Shown here: piece after piece, positions 43,101-54,693 of the stretch
How the letters are laid out: each line of letters starts with the position of its first letter
Position numbering within the stretch: position 1 is the first letter of the stretch
Source: Catenaria anguillulae PL171
Taxonomy: Eukaryota > Blastocladiomycota > Blastocladiomycetes > Blastocladiales > Catenariaceae
Length of the DNA: 64,000 bases
Direction: 5' to 3'
NCBI GenBank assembly: GCA_002102555.1
Contig: MCFL01000029.1
Coordinates: 265,736-329,735 of the forward strand
Made by a program: the position numbers and the translations under genes
The notes under the pieces: generated by a model
Seen by the model: the letters and a program-made list of their open reading frames with translations, nothing else
Told to the model about the DNA's origin: nothing
The model's database searches: none

Positions 43101-44933
43101 AGTAATGGCGCAAGGTGTGGCGGTGCCCCGGGTGGGTGTAGGAGACGTGCGTCGGTACCTGGGTGTCTTCATTGATGGTACAGGGCCGAGGAAAGCGACC
43201 AAAGAGCAATGCTCAGCTCGGTCACTGGCGCCCTCAACGCGTTGCGATTGAAGCGCATTCCCGCGCAGATCGCCGCCTACGTGATCAACGCGGTGATCGT
43301 TTCATCGGCAGCCTACCGCGCCAGCGGTTTCATTCCTTCACCCTAGTTCCGCAACCGTCTTGACGCTAAACTACGCAATGCACTCAGACATGTAGCTCGT
43401 CTCCCATCCAACACCCCAGCCTCGGTCCTGTACAACGAGTCTACGTACGGCCTGAAATCAATCGCACGTGCCTTGCTCTCCTCGAAGGCCTCCTGGCTCA
43501 GGTTTTGCCTGTCTCAGCCGACGACATGTGAACACTTCCACGTGGCTTGCGCCCAGGTTGCTCAAGCCCAACGTGCTCTGCGCTGGTGGACCTCCCCGCT
43601 AGCATACCCGCCATTGAACATCCACTCCCAGATCGCCCAAAGAACCCCATCACCCGTCATCAACCTCCTGCCCCTTTTCTCGCGGTCGTTTTTGTCCATC
43701 CACCTTGTCGGTCGCACTGATCCGTTCCTTGTCTCACCCTCTGACAACATCCCCCTTGAGTCGGTTATTCCTTTCGACGTTTTGCACATTCTCAGACCCC
43801 ACCTGCTCCGTTCTCGTGTTTTTACCCTTTCCCCTCTGATCTCTACCATTTGTTTTTACGACCAAGACAGCACCATGACCCGGTTTGCAAACGCCGTAGC
43901 ATCCACTTGTCGCCTCCTTGCATCTCGGTGCCGAAGAATGGGCGTGTTTTTCAAGCGCTCCAACGCCTTGTCGATTGTGTCGCCACGCGGTGCGGATCGC
44001 TCGGTCGCACGCTCCACCCGCTCACCACGCCGCGCCATGTCAGGCAACCGTACTATCATGTCGGCCAGCTTTTCGTCTGGGAGAGCGACGGCGCTGTTGT
44101 CTTTGGCCTCTGCGCCAATGTCGACCGCCGAAGTGACCCCAACAAGACAATCCTTTTATTTCGACACCTCCGGCCATGCTGTTGCCCACTGGCCCACCAA
44201 GTAGCGCCCAAGCCTGGCGGCACTCTGCTACACCTCTGCCTCGATTGTGACGACCCGCTCCAATGCAAATTTGCACATGACCGCCTGTTGCAACAGGCCA
44301 GACTGCGCCACCGCGGTACCGCATTCGCTCGCCCAGCCAATCTCTGCACTTCAATCAGTAGATCAACGGGACGGCCCAGTTGCCTTTTTTGTCCACGCTC
44401 CAGATTCTGCCCACCCACACCTGTGCCCATATGTCCAGCTGTTGCAAGAACCAGTGTTTGGCGATCCCAACAGTGGTGTGTCGGACTCCGTGGACCGCTC
44501 AAGCGACAGCGACAACAACAACCTAGTACATCCCGGTGAGCTGGCCATCTTCGAGTACCCGCCAACCTCGAATCGTGGCCCGTTCACGCGGGCGTCATGG
44601 AAGGTGCTTGATTGTTGGACCGATGGCTCACTCCAGCCTGCCACCAGCGCCTCGGTAACGCTCATGGGCTTTGGCGCACACTGCCCCACACTTGGCATTG
44701 AGCTTTTTGGCCGCCTCCCCGCGGCACCAGCCAGCTCGACTCGTGCTGAGCTTTACGCTGTCTGCGCGCTCGCTGCGTACCTGCCTCCAAGTTCTCGCGC
44801 CCGCGTCCACTCCGACTCGGCAGCAGCGTGTCTCCTTGTCACCACCACACTCTCTGAACCCACCACGATCACTGCCAAAATGCGCTCGCCGCCCACGCTG
44901 CTCGATCTCCTCCTTGTTTTGAGGGCAATTGTG
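40119..44933 (+). pseudogene. LINE-F ORF2, interrupted
   Basis: The endonuclease begins at 40119 (NVLVANVGGSQ, TETKLSHK). It loses one base near 40445, continues at 40450-42250 through the endonuclease and the first RT motifs (MRPITLLECASKLFN, SEDKSNAFDTVPHR), and loses another base near 42248. The solo LTR is inserted in the RT at the HRGIPQG motif (42396-42766). RT sequence resumes at 42772 (PQGAVESPF, YIDDAIFF near 42945). Further stops and shifts follow after 43200. Cys-rich linker (LLHLCLDCDD) and RNase H (LDCWTDGS near 44610) end at 44933. Confidence 0.88.
42396..42766 (+). repeat. Solo LTR of another retrotransposon
   Basis: 371 bp with TGTTGG start and CCAACA end and a perfect 5-bp duplication taccg (42391-42395, 42767-42771), inserted in LINE-F RT. 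It contains a TATA-rich stretch (tatatactatattaacgg). The orientation is arbitrary because the ends are mutually inverted. A related copy lies at 63252-63579. Solo LTRs arise by recombination between the two LTRs of a full element. Confidence 0.93.
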
Positions 44934-44983
44934 GCCAGTTTGTTTGTGATTGGAAGAGTTCTTCACCTCCAAACAAACTGGCC
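44933..44983. repeat. Inverted repeat with flipped loop at the Gy2 edge
   Basis: Arms ggccagtttgttt (44933-44945) and its exact complement (44971-44983) flank 25 bp. Compared with Gy1 (11594-11620) the loop (gattggaagagttc and on) is inverted relative to the rest of Gy2. Confidence 0.85.
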
Positions 44984-46341
44984 ACCAAGCATGACGCGAC
45001 GCGTCTTCTTCTTTGGTTCCGACTCGGGCTCGCCCGCTTTGGTCTTGCCTGGTGTTGGCAACGGACGGTCCAGTACTTGACAATGATTTCCTCAGTATCA
45101 AACTGCGACGCGTGTTCCCATGTAGCGTCCTCAATTGGGTAACCTGCCCACTTGATCAAGTACGAGTATGACTTGTCCTTGCACACACGGTGGTCCAACA
45201 ACTTTTCGACCACAAACGACTCGGCGGAAATGTTGCCTTCCAAAGAATTTTTTTTAAAATTTAACCTCAGACAATTGCACTTACATGACATTCAAGGACA
45301 CACAACCACACAACACAATGACTTGATGGAGGAGGGAGGGAACTTGGGAAGTCTTGTGCTTTGACATAGGCATGACCACAGAGGGACATGCGATGCTTGT
45401 CTTGAGAGGACCAAGCGACTTGGGTGGGGTTTGAACCCACAACCTTCGCCTTGCGAGGCGGGAGAGTTACCACTGTGCCAAAACCACTTGGCGCCTTCCA
45501 AAGAAACCAAACGCAGCTGGTCGGCAGGAGCGCGCTGTGCTACAATGTCACTGGTGCGATCCCTGAGCAGGTATGCGCCGCTAGCATTCCGCTGAACCAC
45601 CGTGTACGGGCCCTCAAACTTGGGCTCCATGTTGCTTCCTTTGAAAACGACCTTGCGCATGACAAGCGCGCCTGGTGGGAATTCCTTGTGCACAATCCGA
45701 TGCGACTTGATGAACTGCTCGTATGCCTTCTTGGAGTAATGCTGCAAGCGCTCAGCAACAGCGGGCCAAACAACACGGGCCATGTGCTCGGCCAAGCGGC
45801 CCAACTCGTCAAACGTGACGGGTTTCTTTGCGTCCGGCCAGGACGACGCGGACAGCGGGACTGGTGCGCGCGCAAACATGAGCGAGAATGGCGTTGATCC
45901 ATGGCGACGGTGCACGGTCTGGTTGTACCAAAACTGGACAGCCCTGAGGCGGTCAGGCCACTCGGGGACATTGCCCTTGACCTCGGCAAAGAGCTTGGTC
46001 TTTATGGTCCGGACGAGACGCTCGGCAGCGCCATTGGCCTTTGCATTGTACGCCGTAATCTTGCGGTGTTCAAAACCCAGTTTGGAGGACAAGTGGGCAA
46101 TTACCGCGTTGTCAAACTCGCCGCCATTGTCTGATTGGATGATGACGGGAATCCCAAAGTCACAGCAGAGCTTGTACAAATGGTCACCGACCTCCTCGGC
46201 GCGCTTAGACTTGAGCGGGTACAGCCACGCGAAACGGGTGGCAATGTCAATGACGAGCAAAGCATAGTTGAAACCGTCCGGGGTCATGTTGCACGTGAAC
46301 AGGTCGATTGCAAGATGATCGATCCATGGGCAGTGCGGCAT
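44984..46341 (-). pseudogene. Gy2 integrase core and chromodomain, split by SINE S4
   Basis: 46341-45506 encodes the integrase catalytic core (LAIDLFT, QSDNGGEF, NGAAERL) and the GPYTVV module in one open frame, including KGNVPEWPDRLRAVQFWYNQ where Gy1 has its deletion. After the SINE (45248-45492) the chromodomain continues (FVVEKLLDHRV, YLIKWAGYP, ATWEH) at about 45235-45080, followed by a shifted tail ending near 44984. A frameshift near 46325 separates this from the RT frame upstream. Confidence 0.9.
45248..45492 (-). mobile_element. tRNA-derived SINE, copy S4
   Basis: 245 bp with the A-tail as a T-run at 45248-45255, flanked by the 13-bp duplication gccttccaaagaa (45235-45247, 45493-45505). 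Gy1 shows the empty site near 11295. The head has B-box (ggtttgaaccc strand complement) and A-box motifs near 45425-45490. Same subfamily as S3. Confidence 0.93.
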
Positions 46342-49300
46342 GAATCATTTGTGGCGGGTGGTAGCCGCGGGTCCGGACTGTGTGCCGCTGACAATCGATG
46401 CATTGCTGGGCATAGTTGCGGCAGTCGCAGAGCATGTTTGGCCAGTACTTGCCATCATGAATGAGCCGCGACTTGAGCGCTAGTCCCGACACATGACCGT
46501 GAGCATGGGCAGATGTAAGGGCGGCTTGGCGCTCCTCAACCGGGGTGATCGGTCCGTCATGTTGCCCGTCAAGCACGTCGGTGAGCTGTGGCTGTTGGTT
46601 TGCGTCGACGGCAGCCAGGACGAGATCGGCGTACTCGTTGCAAAATGCTGGGCCAATGGGGCTGAGCTTGATTGGCAATGCTTCGTGCACGAATGCTACC
46701 CTGGCAAGGATTTGCTGCAACATCCCAGACGCTCCCTCGGACCAGTTGAGTGGCTCGACAAACTTGGCAGCAAGCGAGTAGTCCGCCTTGCTTCCACGCG
46801 CTTCTTGCGCATCCAACAAGGTGTCCATGGCTTTCGCCTCCTGACAAGTCTCCTCGGGCAACTTTTTGTCCCAAATGATTGACTCCGCCAGGAGGGCGGC
46901 CACTTGGTCGACTTGCATGTCGACAGGCTCCAAACCCTCTTGCTCCTCGTCGTCAATCTCCATGAAATCCTCGTTGACCTCCTCGGCAATGGCCGAAACA
47001 AACTCTTGAACCTGCTCGTCGAGCGATTGTGCCTGAGCCCCACCCCCTCCCAAGCTTGCGTCCACCCGAATCGGAGACGAGTGAATGTCAAAACGGGTCT
47101 TGAAGTCGCTGTATGCGGCTGCGCCGTCCGTGGGTACTGGATAAAGGCGTGACAAGCAATCGGGCAGGACATTGAGGATGCCAGGGATGTGCACAACATC
47201 AAACGGCAACTCGAGCAACTTGTTGAGCCAGTTTTCAAGCATGGGCGTGAGCTTGGGCTGCGAAAAAATGTGTTGGAGCGCCTCGTGGTCTGTGAAAAGG
47301 GTGAACCGGCGACCCGAAACAAAGTAACGGAACTTATCAAGCGCGAAAATGATGGCACGGAGCTCCTTGCGGGTGGCAGAGTAGTTGCGCTCCGACTTGG
47401 AGAGGGCCCTCGAGGCCATGGTGATGTATCTGGGTTCGTCACGCGATCCCTGGAACAGTACGGCACCAACGCCCACATTGGAGGCGTCTGTGGCAACAAA
47501 GAATGGCTCGTCCCACTTGGGTGCATGCAGCACTGGCGCCGATGCAATCATGTGCTTGAGCGTGCTGAACGCATCCTCGCACTCGACCGTCCAGTTGTCG
47601 TTTGTGATGACGGTCGCGAATCGTAACGCGTCAAGTGGAGCGGCGACAGTGGCCATGTTGATCATAAAGTGCCGCAGGTAATTGACGGTTCCAAGGAGCG
47701 ACTGCACCTGCTTGCCAGTCGTGGGGCGTTCCAAACCCTGGATGTCAATGATCTTGGCCGGCGCAGGGCGAATCGCGCCGTTGCCGATGACATGGCCAAG
47801 GTAATGGATCTCGGGACGGTACCAGTGGCACTTGGACGGTTTGATGCGGAGGTTGAACTGGTTGAGGCGGTGCATGACTTCAATCAAATGAATCGTGTGC
47901 TCCTCGACCGACATGCTGAAAATGACAAGATCGTCAATGTACACGCGCACGTAGGGCAAGTCGGCAAAGATGGACTGCATGACCCGCTGGAATTGCGACG
48001 ACAATGCCTTGAGGCCGAATGGCGCCCGCTTGAAGCGGTACTGCACACCTTGCCATTTGAAGCAAAGGTACTTGCGCGAGCGGCGAGAAACGCGGAATTG
48101 GTGGAACGACGCATAAAGATCAATGGACGAAAACACCTTGGCGGCGCATGCCTCGTCGAGATGGTCAAAGATGAGCAGAAGAGTGTGCGAGTCGTCGGGA
48201 GTAATGTTGTTGATGACACGCGGGTCCAGGCAAACACGATAGCCAGTGTGGTTACCCCGCGCATCCTTCTTCTCCACCACCACCAAATTCAAATTCCACG
48301 GCGACTCAAACTCGTTACGCTCAATCACATCCTCATCCACCCACGCGCCCACCTGCCCTTCCACGACAACCTTCTTTTCGTGCGTGAATTGGCGCTCCCA
48401 CTCATGCACGGGGCGTTCTTTGCCTGGCAGAATGTTGACATCGACCGTGGACAGCGGGTGGGTGCACGCATTGCCCTTTGGAATGGACGCGTTCTCGTCG
48501 ATCAGGTGCTGGACGTCGTCCGGGAACGCCGCGATGAGCGATGGTTGATCCTCAGGGAAGAGTGCAGGTCATTCGTCAATCTCAGGATCAAGACGCGGCT
48601 GCCTGCCCTGCTTGGGATCCAAGTTTTCAACGCTGATACCGAGCATGTGGAGCGTGGTGTTGCCAATGAGAGGCGGAATGTTGATATCCAAGTTGTAAAT
48701 GTCAAAGCGACAAACGACGGATCGACCATTGAAGCAAAGGAGCGTATCAACAATGCCGAGGCATGGCAACAGGCCGCCGATCCCACGGATGGCCATGGGC
48801 TCAGGCGGCTGTCGAACGTGGTCATGGAAATGGTTGGCATATTGCGTTGGGAGTATATTGTGGTCCCTGCCCGTGTCCAAGCAACACGTGAGCGTGGTCG
48901 GGGTGAGCGCCTTGAATTGTAAACGGCCGGTCGATGCATGGAGCTGATCATGCAGCTCAGAATCAGGTGGACAGTTGAGGCGCAGGCCCGAACGGCAGAC
49001 CGCAATCACTGGCGACAGCTTGGCATTCACCTCAATTCGCTTTGGTGAAGCAGAACAAGTATCATGGGCAACAATTGGTGTATTATCTTGCAACAACACA
49101 TTCACAGGTGGATCAGCAGCCGAGGGCTTGCGCTGGTCAGCCAGCGGATTGCCCGATACCACTGCACAAATGTCCTGCGACTCAACCAATTGGTCCTTGA
49201 GCTCGTCGTGGTTTGCTGGCAGCTTGCCCGATACCACTTGACAAAAACTCTGTGCGTTGCAAGAATGCCAACAGGGGACGTCAGCTTTTGTCCACATGAC

Positions 49301-49611
49301 AATTGTGGGTGCAATGGTGTTGCACGTACATTCTTCAATCGCATCATGCATGGTCTCGTCAGCAGTGGCAACCAAATTGGACGTGCCAGCCAAGACTCGG
49401 TCGAATTCCGTTCCACACTGCTCCTCGTCGCCATTCAAGGATGACGGATCAGGCAAGGGTGAGGTTTGACCAGCCCTGACCGGGTTCCTGTTGCCAACAG
49501 CCTCGTCCAAAGCACTCTGCACTGGCACCTTGTCTCCCCCCTCACAGACCCAAACAATGCGCCGGCTAACAGAGACTGTGTTCCTCTTGATCCTGGCCAA
49601 CGCCCAGGTAT
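46247..49611 (-). pseudogene. Gy2 Gag end, protease, RT, RNase H, integrase start
   Basis: One frame runs from the Gag C-terminus (ARIKRNTVSVSRRIVWVCEGGD) through protease (LDTGRD near 48890), RT (YIDDLVIF near 47945), RNase H (TDASNVGVG) and the integrase zinc-binding region (CIDCQRH near 46390), broken only by TGA at 48571-48569, where Gy1 reads CGA. Gag passes into Pol without a shift (GDKVPVQSALDEAVGNRNP), which shows that Gag-Pol is one ORF in this family. Confidence 0.9.
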
Positions 49612-50335
49612 CCAAGGGGCTGTCGTGGCCCAGTGGTTAAGGCGCCAGGCGTCCACTGTGGAGGTCGTGGGTTCGAACCCCACAGGTGGCGCTTCTGGTA
49701 TAGTATTTCTATAGTCCTTGCCACTCGCTTGTGCGTGGATTTGGTTTGGTTGCTAAGCACAAGTTAAAATTCAATTTTTTTTTATATTTTTTTTTAAAAA
49801 TACAAGCAGCCTATGTACTGAGGGAGATCGAACCATTGATACACAAAGACACAAGCTCACACACACAAACACACAACTCCTTGGACTTGGCACTTGGGTA
49901 CTTGCTTGGGGCCTTGGACCTTTGGCTTGATTCCGGTCTTGTACAACCACCAACAGAGGGTGGGCAAAGCAAGAATGCAAGCAATGCAGGTGCAGGGGCC
50001 AGAAGACCAGGGGACAGAAGGAGGCAATGTGGAGCAGAGACCAAGCAGCCACATGTGCACCAGATGACTTGGGTGGGGTTCGAACCCACGACCTTCGCCT
50101 TGCAAGGCGGGAGTGTTGCCACTATGCCAAAACCACTGGCACAAGTTAAAATTCAAGTTGCTTCAGGTCCAAGCCGTCTGGGGTGGATCCCGCCTGCTCA
50201 ACTTCAATCTGAGCCCCTCTTGGCAAGCACCGCGTGTCCCTCTGTGTTCCCGCCTGTGTCAAAGTACAAGACCCAAGTCCAAGTCCTCCAAGCTTCAAGT
50301 CTGTGTTGTGTATTTGTTCATGGATTGTCACCATA
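49612..50335 (+). mobile_element. Second kind of tRNA-derived SINE, split by S5
   Basis: The head has A-box tggcccagtgg (49626-49636) and B-box ggttcgaaccc (49670-49680) and differs from the S1-S5 head. The body continues to 49774, is interrupted by S5, and resumes at 50157 to about 50335, where LINE-H begins. The acceptor arms pair only weakly, so a working tRNA is unlikely. The exact ends are unclear, and no duplication was identified for this element. Confidence 0.6.
49775..50140 (-). mobile_element. tRNA-derived SINE, copy S5, inserted in another SINE
   Basis: 366 bp, tail as T-rich sequence at 49775-49795, flanked by the 16-bp duplication acaagttaaaattcaa (49759-49774, 50141-50156). Body and tail match S1 (tacaagcagcctatgtactgag in reverse sense), so S1 and S5 form one subfamily. 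A-box and B-box complements lie near 50078-50135. Confidence 0.93.
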
Positions 50336-53300
50336 TTTTTTTTTTTGAATCGCTACCACATGTATTGAAGCTGAAAACCAACACAGAAGTCTTGAAAGAA
50401 GGTACAAGAGCAGGAAGGTCACAGTTCCAAGACACTCAATGAATGACAAAAGCAAGCAGAGAAAATGGCAAGCAATTGGTGGTAGGGGCATTTGGCCACG
50501 GGGTCAAAGGAGAGGGTAAGAAGGAGAGGGAAAAGAGGATGTAAACGGAAGAGGAGTAACAAAACCCAAAGTCAACACTCAACCATATCGCAGTTGCACA
50601 ACATAAACAATTTGCAAAAATAAACCAAGAAAGTTCAAGCACAAACGAGGGGAAACTGTGTCAAATGAAAAGCAAACAACAAAGGACTAGAGAAGATTAC
50701 GCCACGAGCGCAGAGACAGCAGTAGGGGAGAGCGAGGGGACAAAGACAGAATGAGTACCTGACTGTACCCCAACACGGGTAGCAAAGCGTTGCTGTGAAT
50801 GATCGAATCCGAACTGGGGGGTCGAGAGCCCTGGGAGGGTGCCGTGGAACCACCATTCGCTAAAGGAAACAGGCACAGGCGAGGTGGCCAAGGAGCCAAC
50901 AAGTGGCGAGCGACCAGCGCGACATTCGTAGTGTAGTGTGCGGCAACGAGCGCAGAGTCCATGGGCGACCGCTGGGGTCTCGAGACGCGCTCCTCTTGGC
51001 AGTGGGCGCATGGACAGGGTTGTCGAGCCGGTAACTCTTCTGGTGCGCGTCGCGCAATCGGTCCAACTAGCTTGCAGCGCTCCTTCCACAACACAGTCTG
51101 GACGGTCGTGGAGGCGATCGCAACAACTTGTGCCAGGATGGATGCAAGATCGGGGAACTGTTGCCCAGATGCACATCAACCACACATGCCGCCGTTGCTC
51201 GGATCTTGGCCGTACTCATGAGCCGCTCGACAAGGGTCTTTGCCAGTCCACAGTGCGCTGACATCTTTCGGCGCCGTAGCAGCTCCACCACTTGGTCGTG
51301 CACATCCAGCCGGCACGTCCAGAGAGTGTTGGCAAGCGCCGGGCATCTGTACCAGTGCTGCTGGTCGTCAAAGGCGCCACATAGTACGCAATTCGGGGAT
51401 GGCACCTGGGTGGCCAATACTTGTGGAGCTGAGCGCGAGTTGGCAGGCGGCCTGTCAAAACCTTGACGCGGAACGTGACTGATGAGTCGTCAGCAAATGA
51501 GCAAACATGGATGATGCCTTGCGACCATTGCGAATGGCTCCGTTGAACACCATCAAATCCGGCTGGCCGACCAGTTTGAGCATGTACGAGTACAACTCGA
51601 TACGGGATTGCACCTGCACTTGATTCCGAATTGCGCGACCCACCTGTGCGTACACCAACTCATGGCCGATCTGCACTAGCGCACCAAAGTCGATCTTGCC
51701 CAGAAACTGTGGTGACAGGGCGCACACCTCGCGGCAATTTGCACCACAGCGAGCCAGCTCGTCCGCCTTCTCATTCTCCGCGTTCCCATCATGGCCCTTG
51801 ACCTTGACGAGCTCTAGCACAATACCCCTTTCTTTGACTAGTGCGCGAAGGACGAGTAGCAAATCGTGCAGTGGCGACGGGTGACGTGGCGCAACCGCTT
51901 CTGTATCGGACAAGCCCAGAAACATTGGGATGATCTGCACAGCAACCGCTGAGTCGGAAAAGACACGCGCACGCGACCCAACGGGAAGTTTGTCAACAAT
52001 CGCAAGAACAGCAGCAACCTCGGGGCGTGATGAGCTGGTCGGAGCAGGCGGCAGTCGCCGAAGATTTCCAGGTTGAGCTGGGGGCAGTGAGCACCGAGTC
52101 CCATAACGGCATCAGCCGTATTTGTAGCGGGTTGCAGCGAGCCGTCGGTCCAACAGTCAAGGATTGTGCCATGGTGCGTTGTGAGCGGTTGCGTGACATT
52201 GGCGAGAGGTGGAGCTGAGTAGGCTGAGATTGAATGGTGGCCGTCGTCATCACCGTCGCTATCGTCACTGTCAACATCCATATCATCCTGGACATACCCA
52301 GGGAAGAAGCTGGACATGTATGGGCAATGCTCAGGCAGTTCGTGGTTAGGCGCAGACAACATACGCGTCCACACCGTCCCGACGCCTCGTGAGAGACTTG
52401 GCTGAGATGGGATATGTGCAAGCAAGTGGAAGGTGACAAGGCAGTCGGGCACGTCACGAGTTGCTGCGCAGTCGGCAGTTACCTGTGTCGCCGCAGTCAA
52501 GGCACAAATGGAGTAGAGCGTGGTCGGGGGGCACAACACCCTCGTCAAGCATCAGGCAAGTGCATTCCACAAGATGGCGCAGCGTGACAAGAGGCCCGTG
52601 TACCGTGTCTCGCAGATCGACTGCAGCACACACACCAAAGGTTGGCGACCGTTTTCCCCCAAGAAGACCATGAGTTGGCCAACATGGTGCTCGGCGTGAG
52701 GGCCAGGCGGGGCTGAATCGGCATGCAGCAACTGGGCCGAGAGATGTGCACCAGTCGGAAACGGCGTTGGTCAAGGCAACCAGTGCATTGTGCAGGCGAC
52801 CACGGCGAGGGCTCTCTTGGCAAGCAGATGTCGGACAGAGGCAAACGCGTTTGCATACCGTGCTGGAGTACTGTCCTGGTCATGAAAACAACAAAGGGAA
52901 ACAAGGGGAGAAAGTGAGCAAACACCAGCATCGTGGAGACGGGAACGCAAGGTATGAAGACAGGGATGGAATAACGGCCTCCAATGGGATGTCATCCACG
53001 GGCAAACGCGTAAGGGTCGCACGCCCAGCAAGGTGAATCGAGGTGAGAGAACCAGAGAGAAGGGGAAGGAGGTTCAGAAGCGGAGAGGCAGGAAGCCCTT
53101 GTGATGTAAATTGGCTTGGCGGGTGCGAAAGTGGGTTGACCCACCAACGGATCGCACGTTGGGCAAGACTGGTCATGGCGCATGCGACTTGAAAGCGCTC
53201 GCTTGCACGGGTTGGCTCAAACAGTAGCAAAGGTGCGAGACTCGAGCTGCAAGGATGGTGTGTTTGGTGGAGGCGAGACCATATGTAGCTGCATCATAGA

Positions 53301-54693
53301 AAAGCGAGACTGGTGTGTTGGACGGCAATCGGGCCGCAGCTCGAACCGCTGCACGAAGCTTAGCGTCAAGCTGGTCAAGGAATGTCGGTGACGGGATGTA
53401 GCCGATGCACGGTATGCAACCGGGGGACAATTGCTGAATTGATCACATATACCACAATCCTGGCAGGGACCCGTTTCGTCCTCAGGACGTTGATCGCACT
53501 TGTCACGGCATCCCTCATCACTTTTTCTGTCGCTTTCCTTGGTCCCGAGCCATCCACAAACACGCCCAGATACCTCTTCATCTCACTTGGGCCTGCGCGT
53601 GGTACCTCAACTCCTCTGACGTCACACTCCCCACTCCGCCGTCTCTCGTGTTGAACGCCAGTACAAAGCCTTTGCTTGCGTTTGCCCGGATCCGGGTGAG
53701 TAGATTGAATGCGTCGACCAAGTCCACCACCTGCTGGAGCAGCTCACGCGAGCGGGCAAAAAAGATAGCATCGTCAATATACCCAATTGCCACGTACCGC
53801 CGACGGCCAATCACCCTCACACTTCCAAATGGCTGCCCATCACCTGCATCCGGCACCTTGATCAGTAGCTCAACACCACCGCAACTCTCCTCCACTGCAC
53901 ACAACAGAATGTCATAGAATGCGTTCCATAGGAACGGCGATTCGACGCCACCCTGGGGTATACTGCGATGGAGTTGGATCTGTCTTGTCAATCCAAACGC
54001 CGTGATCACCGACGCAGTGCGCCCCTCTAGGAAGTTGCGACAGTAGAAATCCACAAATCGCACTGGCAAATGCAATCGCAAGAGCGCCAGGCGTACAAAG
54101 TGATGTGGTACAGTATCAAATGCTTTCGACTTGTCCTCTGAATACGCCCACCGCTCCTCCTCAGCATCGGCTGCTTGCGCTTGGGCAATAAGACCATGGA
54201 GAATGTCAATCGGGAGACGTGTGTCAGTACCCTTGAGCGCTGAGAATCGAGCACCACGCAACACTTGCTTTTCAACGGCCACATCCTGAATATGCCGCCA
54301 CATGACCGCATTGAACAGCTTGGATGCGCATTCGAGTAGGGTGATGGGTCGCATGGCGTCAACGTCGCCTGTGTAGCCCTCTGCCTTTTTTTGGCGTCAG
54401 GTAAATGACCCCATATCGCCACTCACACGGCACCCAGTCCGCCAAATACATGGCAGTGAACAAGCGCGCCAGGATTTGGTGCCCAATGGTTCCGAGTGCA
54501 GCGTAATGGTGGTGTCGAAGGCCTGTTGCACCTGGGGCCTTGTCAATGTCTATAGAACACAAGACGTGAGCAATGTCCTTGGGTATAACCTCCTTCTCCA
54601 CCCCATCCCACCACGATTCGTGGATCCAATGCAGTGGTTGCAATGCTCGGCGGATCAACGCTGGAGCCTGATCTACGTTCCCATGTTCCTCAT
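50336..54693 (-). mobile_element. LINE-H, 5'-truncated LINE with many small deletions
   Basis: The A-tail appears as T at 50336-50346, and the 5' end is about 54693, inside ORF2 just upstream of the RT. It aligns with LINE-B (3' end and RNase H) and LINE-A (RT). Near 51015-51035 it preserves the empty target of ORF1-only copy 1. Compared with A and B it has many one- and two-base losses. Confidence 0.9.
50687..54693 (-). pseudogene. LINE-H ORF2 (RT to C-terminus), many frameshifts
   Basis: RT: 54354-53620 is open and has GIPQGG-type and intact YIDDAIFF motifs near 53770, unlike LINE-A. The SEDKSKAFDTVPHH block is present. The same frameshift at a T7 run as in LINE-A occurs at about 54387-54393. 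Linker, RNase H (DCWTDGS near 52145), zinc finger (CVLCGAFDDQQHWYRCP near 51385) and the CPCAHC tail follow in several frames, split by small deletions near 51165, 51410, 51500, 52056, 52355 and 52465. It ends FVPSLSPTAVSALVA at about 50697. 50347-50690 is 3' UTR. Confidence 0.88.

Larger units (their letters stand above)
39691..44933 (+). mobile_element. LINE-F, 5'-truncated, split by a solo LTR
   Basis: It starts within ORF1, directly after the LINE-D A-tail, and ends at 44933 within RNase H, where gypsy sequence (Gy2) begins, so both ends are lost. It is closely related to LINE-G over its whole length. Confidence 0.88.
44946..49611 (-). mobile_element. Gy2, decayed Ty3/gypsy chromovirus without LTRs
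   Basis: Closely related to Gy1 from the Gag C-terminus (49611) to the chromodomain and tail (about 44984). Both LTRs and most of Gag are absent. SINE S4 interrupts it. Its single-frame Gag-Pol junction is informative about the family layout. Confidence 0.92.

Noticed and set aside
47669-48922. 417-codon plus-strand open frame
   Set aside because: It is the antisense shadow of the Gy2 RT/protease region; no motif in this sense. The similar antisense frame at 8379-9257 in Gy1 is rejected for the same reason.
49616-49692. Functional tRNA gene
   Set aside because: A and B boxes are good, but the acceptor stem relies on G-U pairs and a mismatch and the anticodon arm does not fold cleanly. A SINE head fits better.
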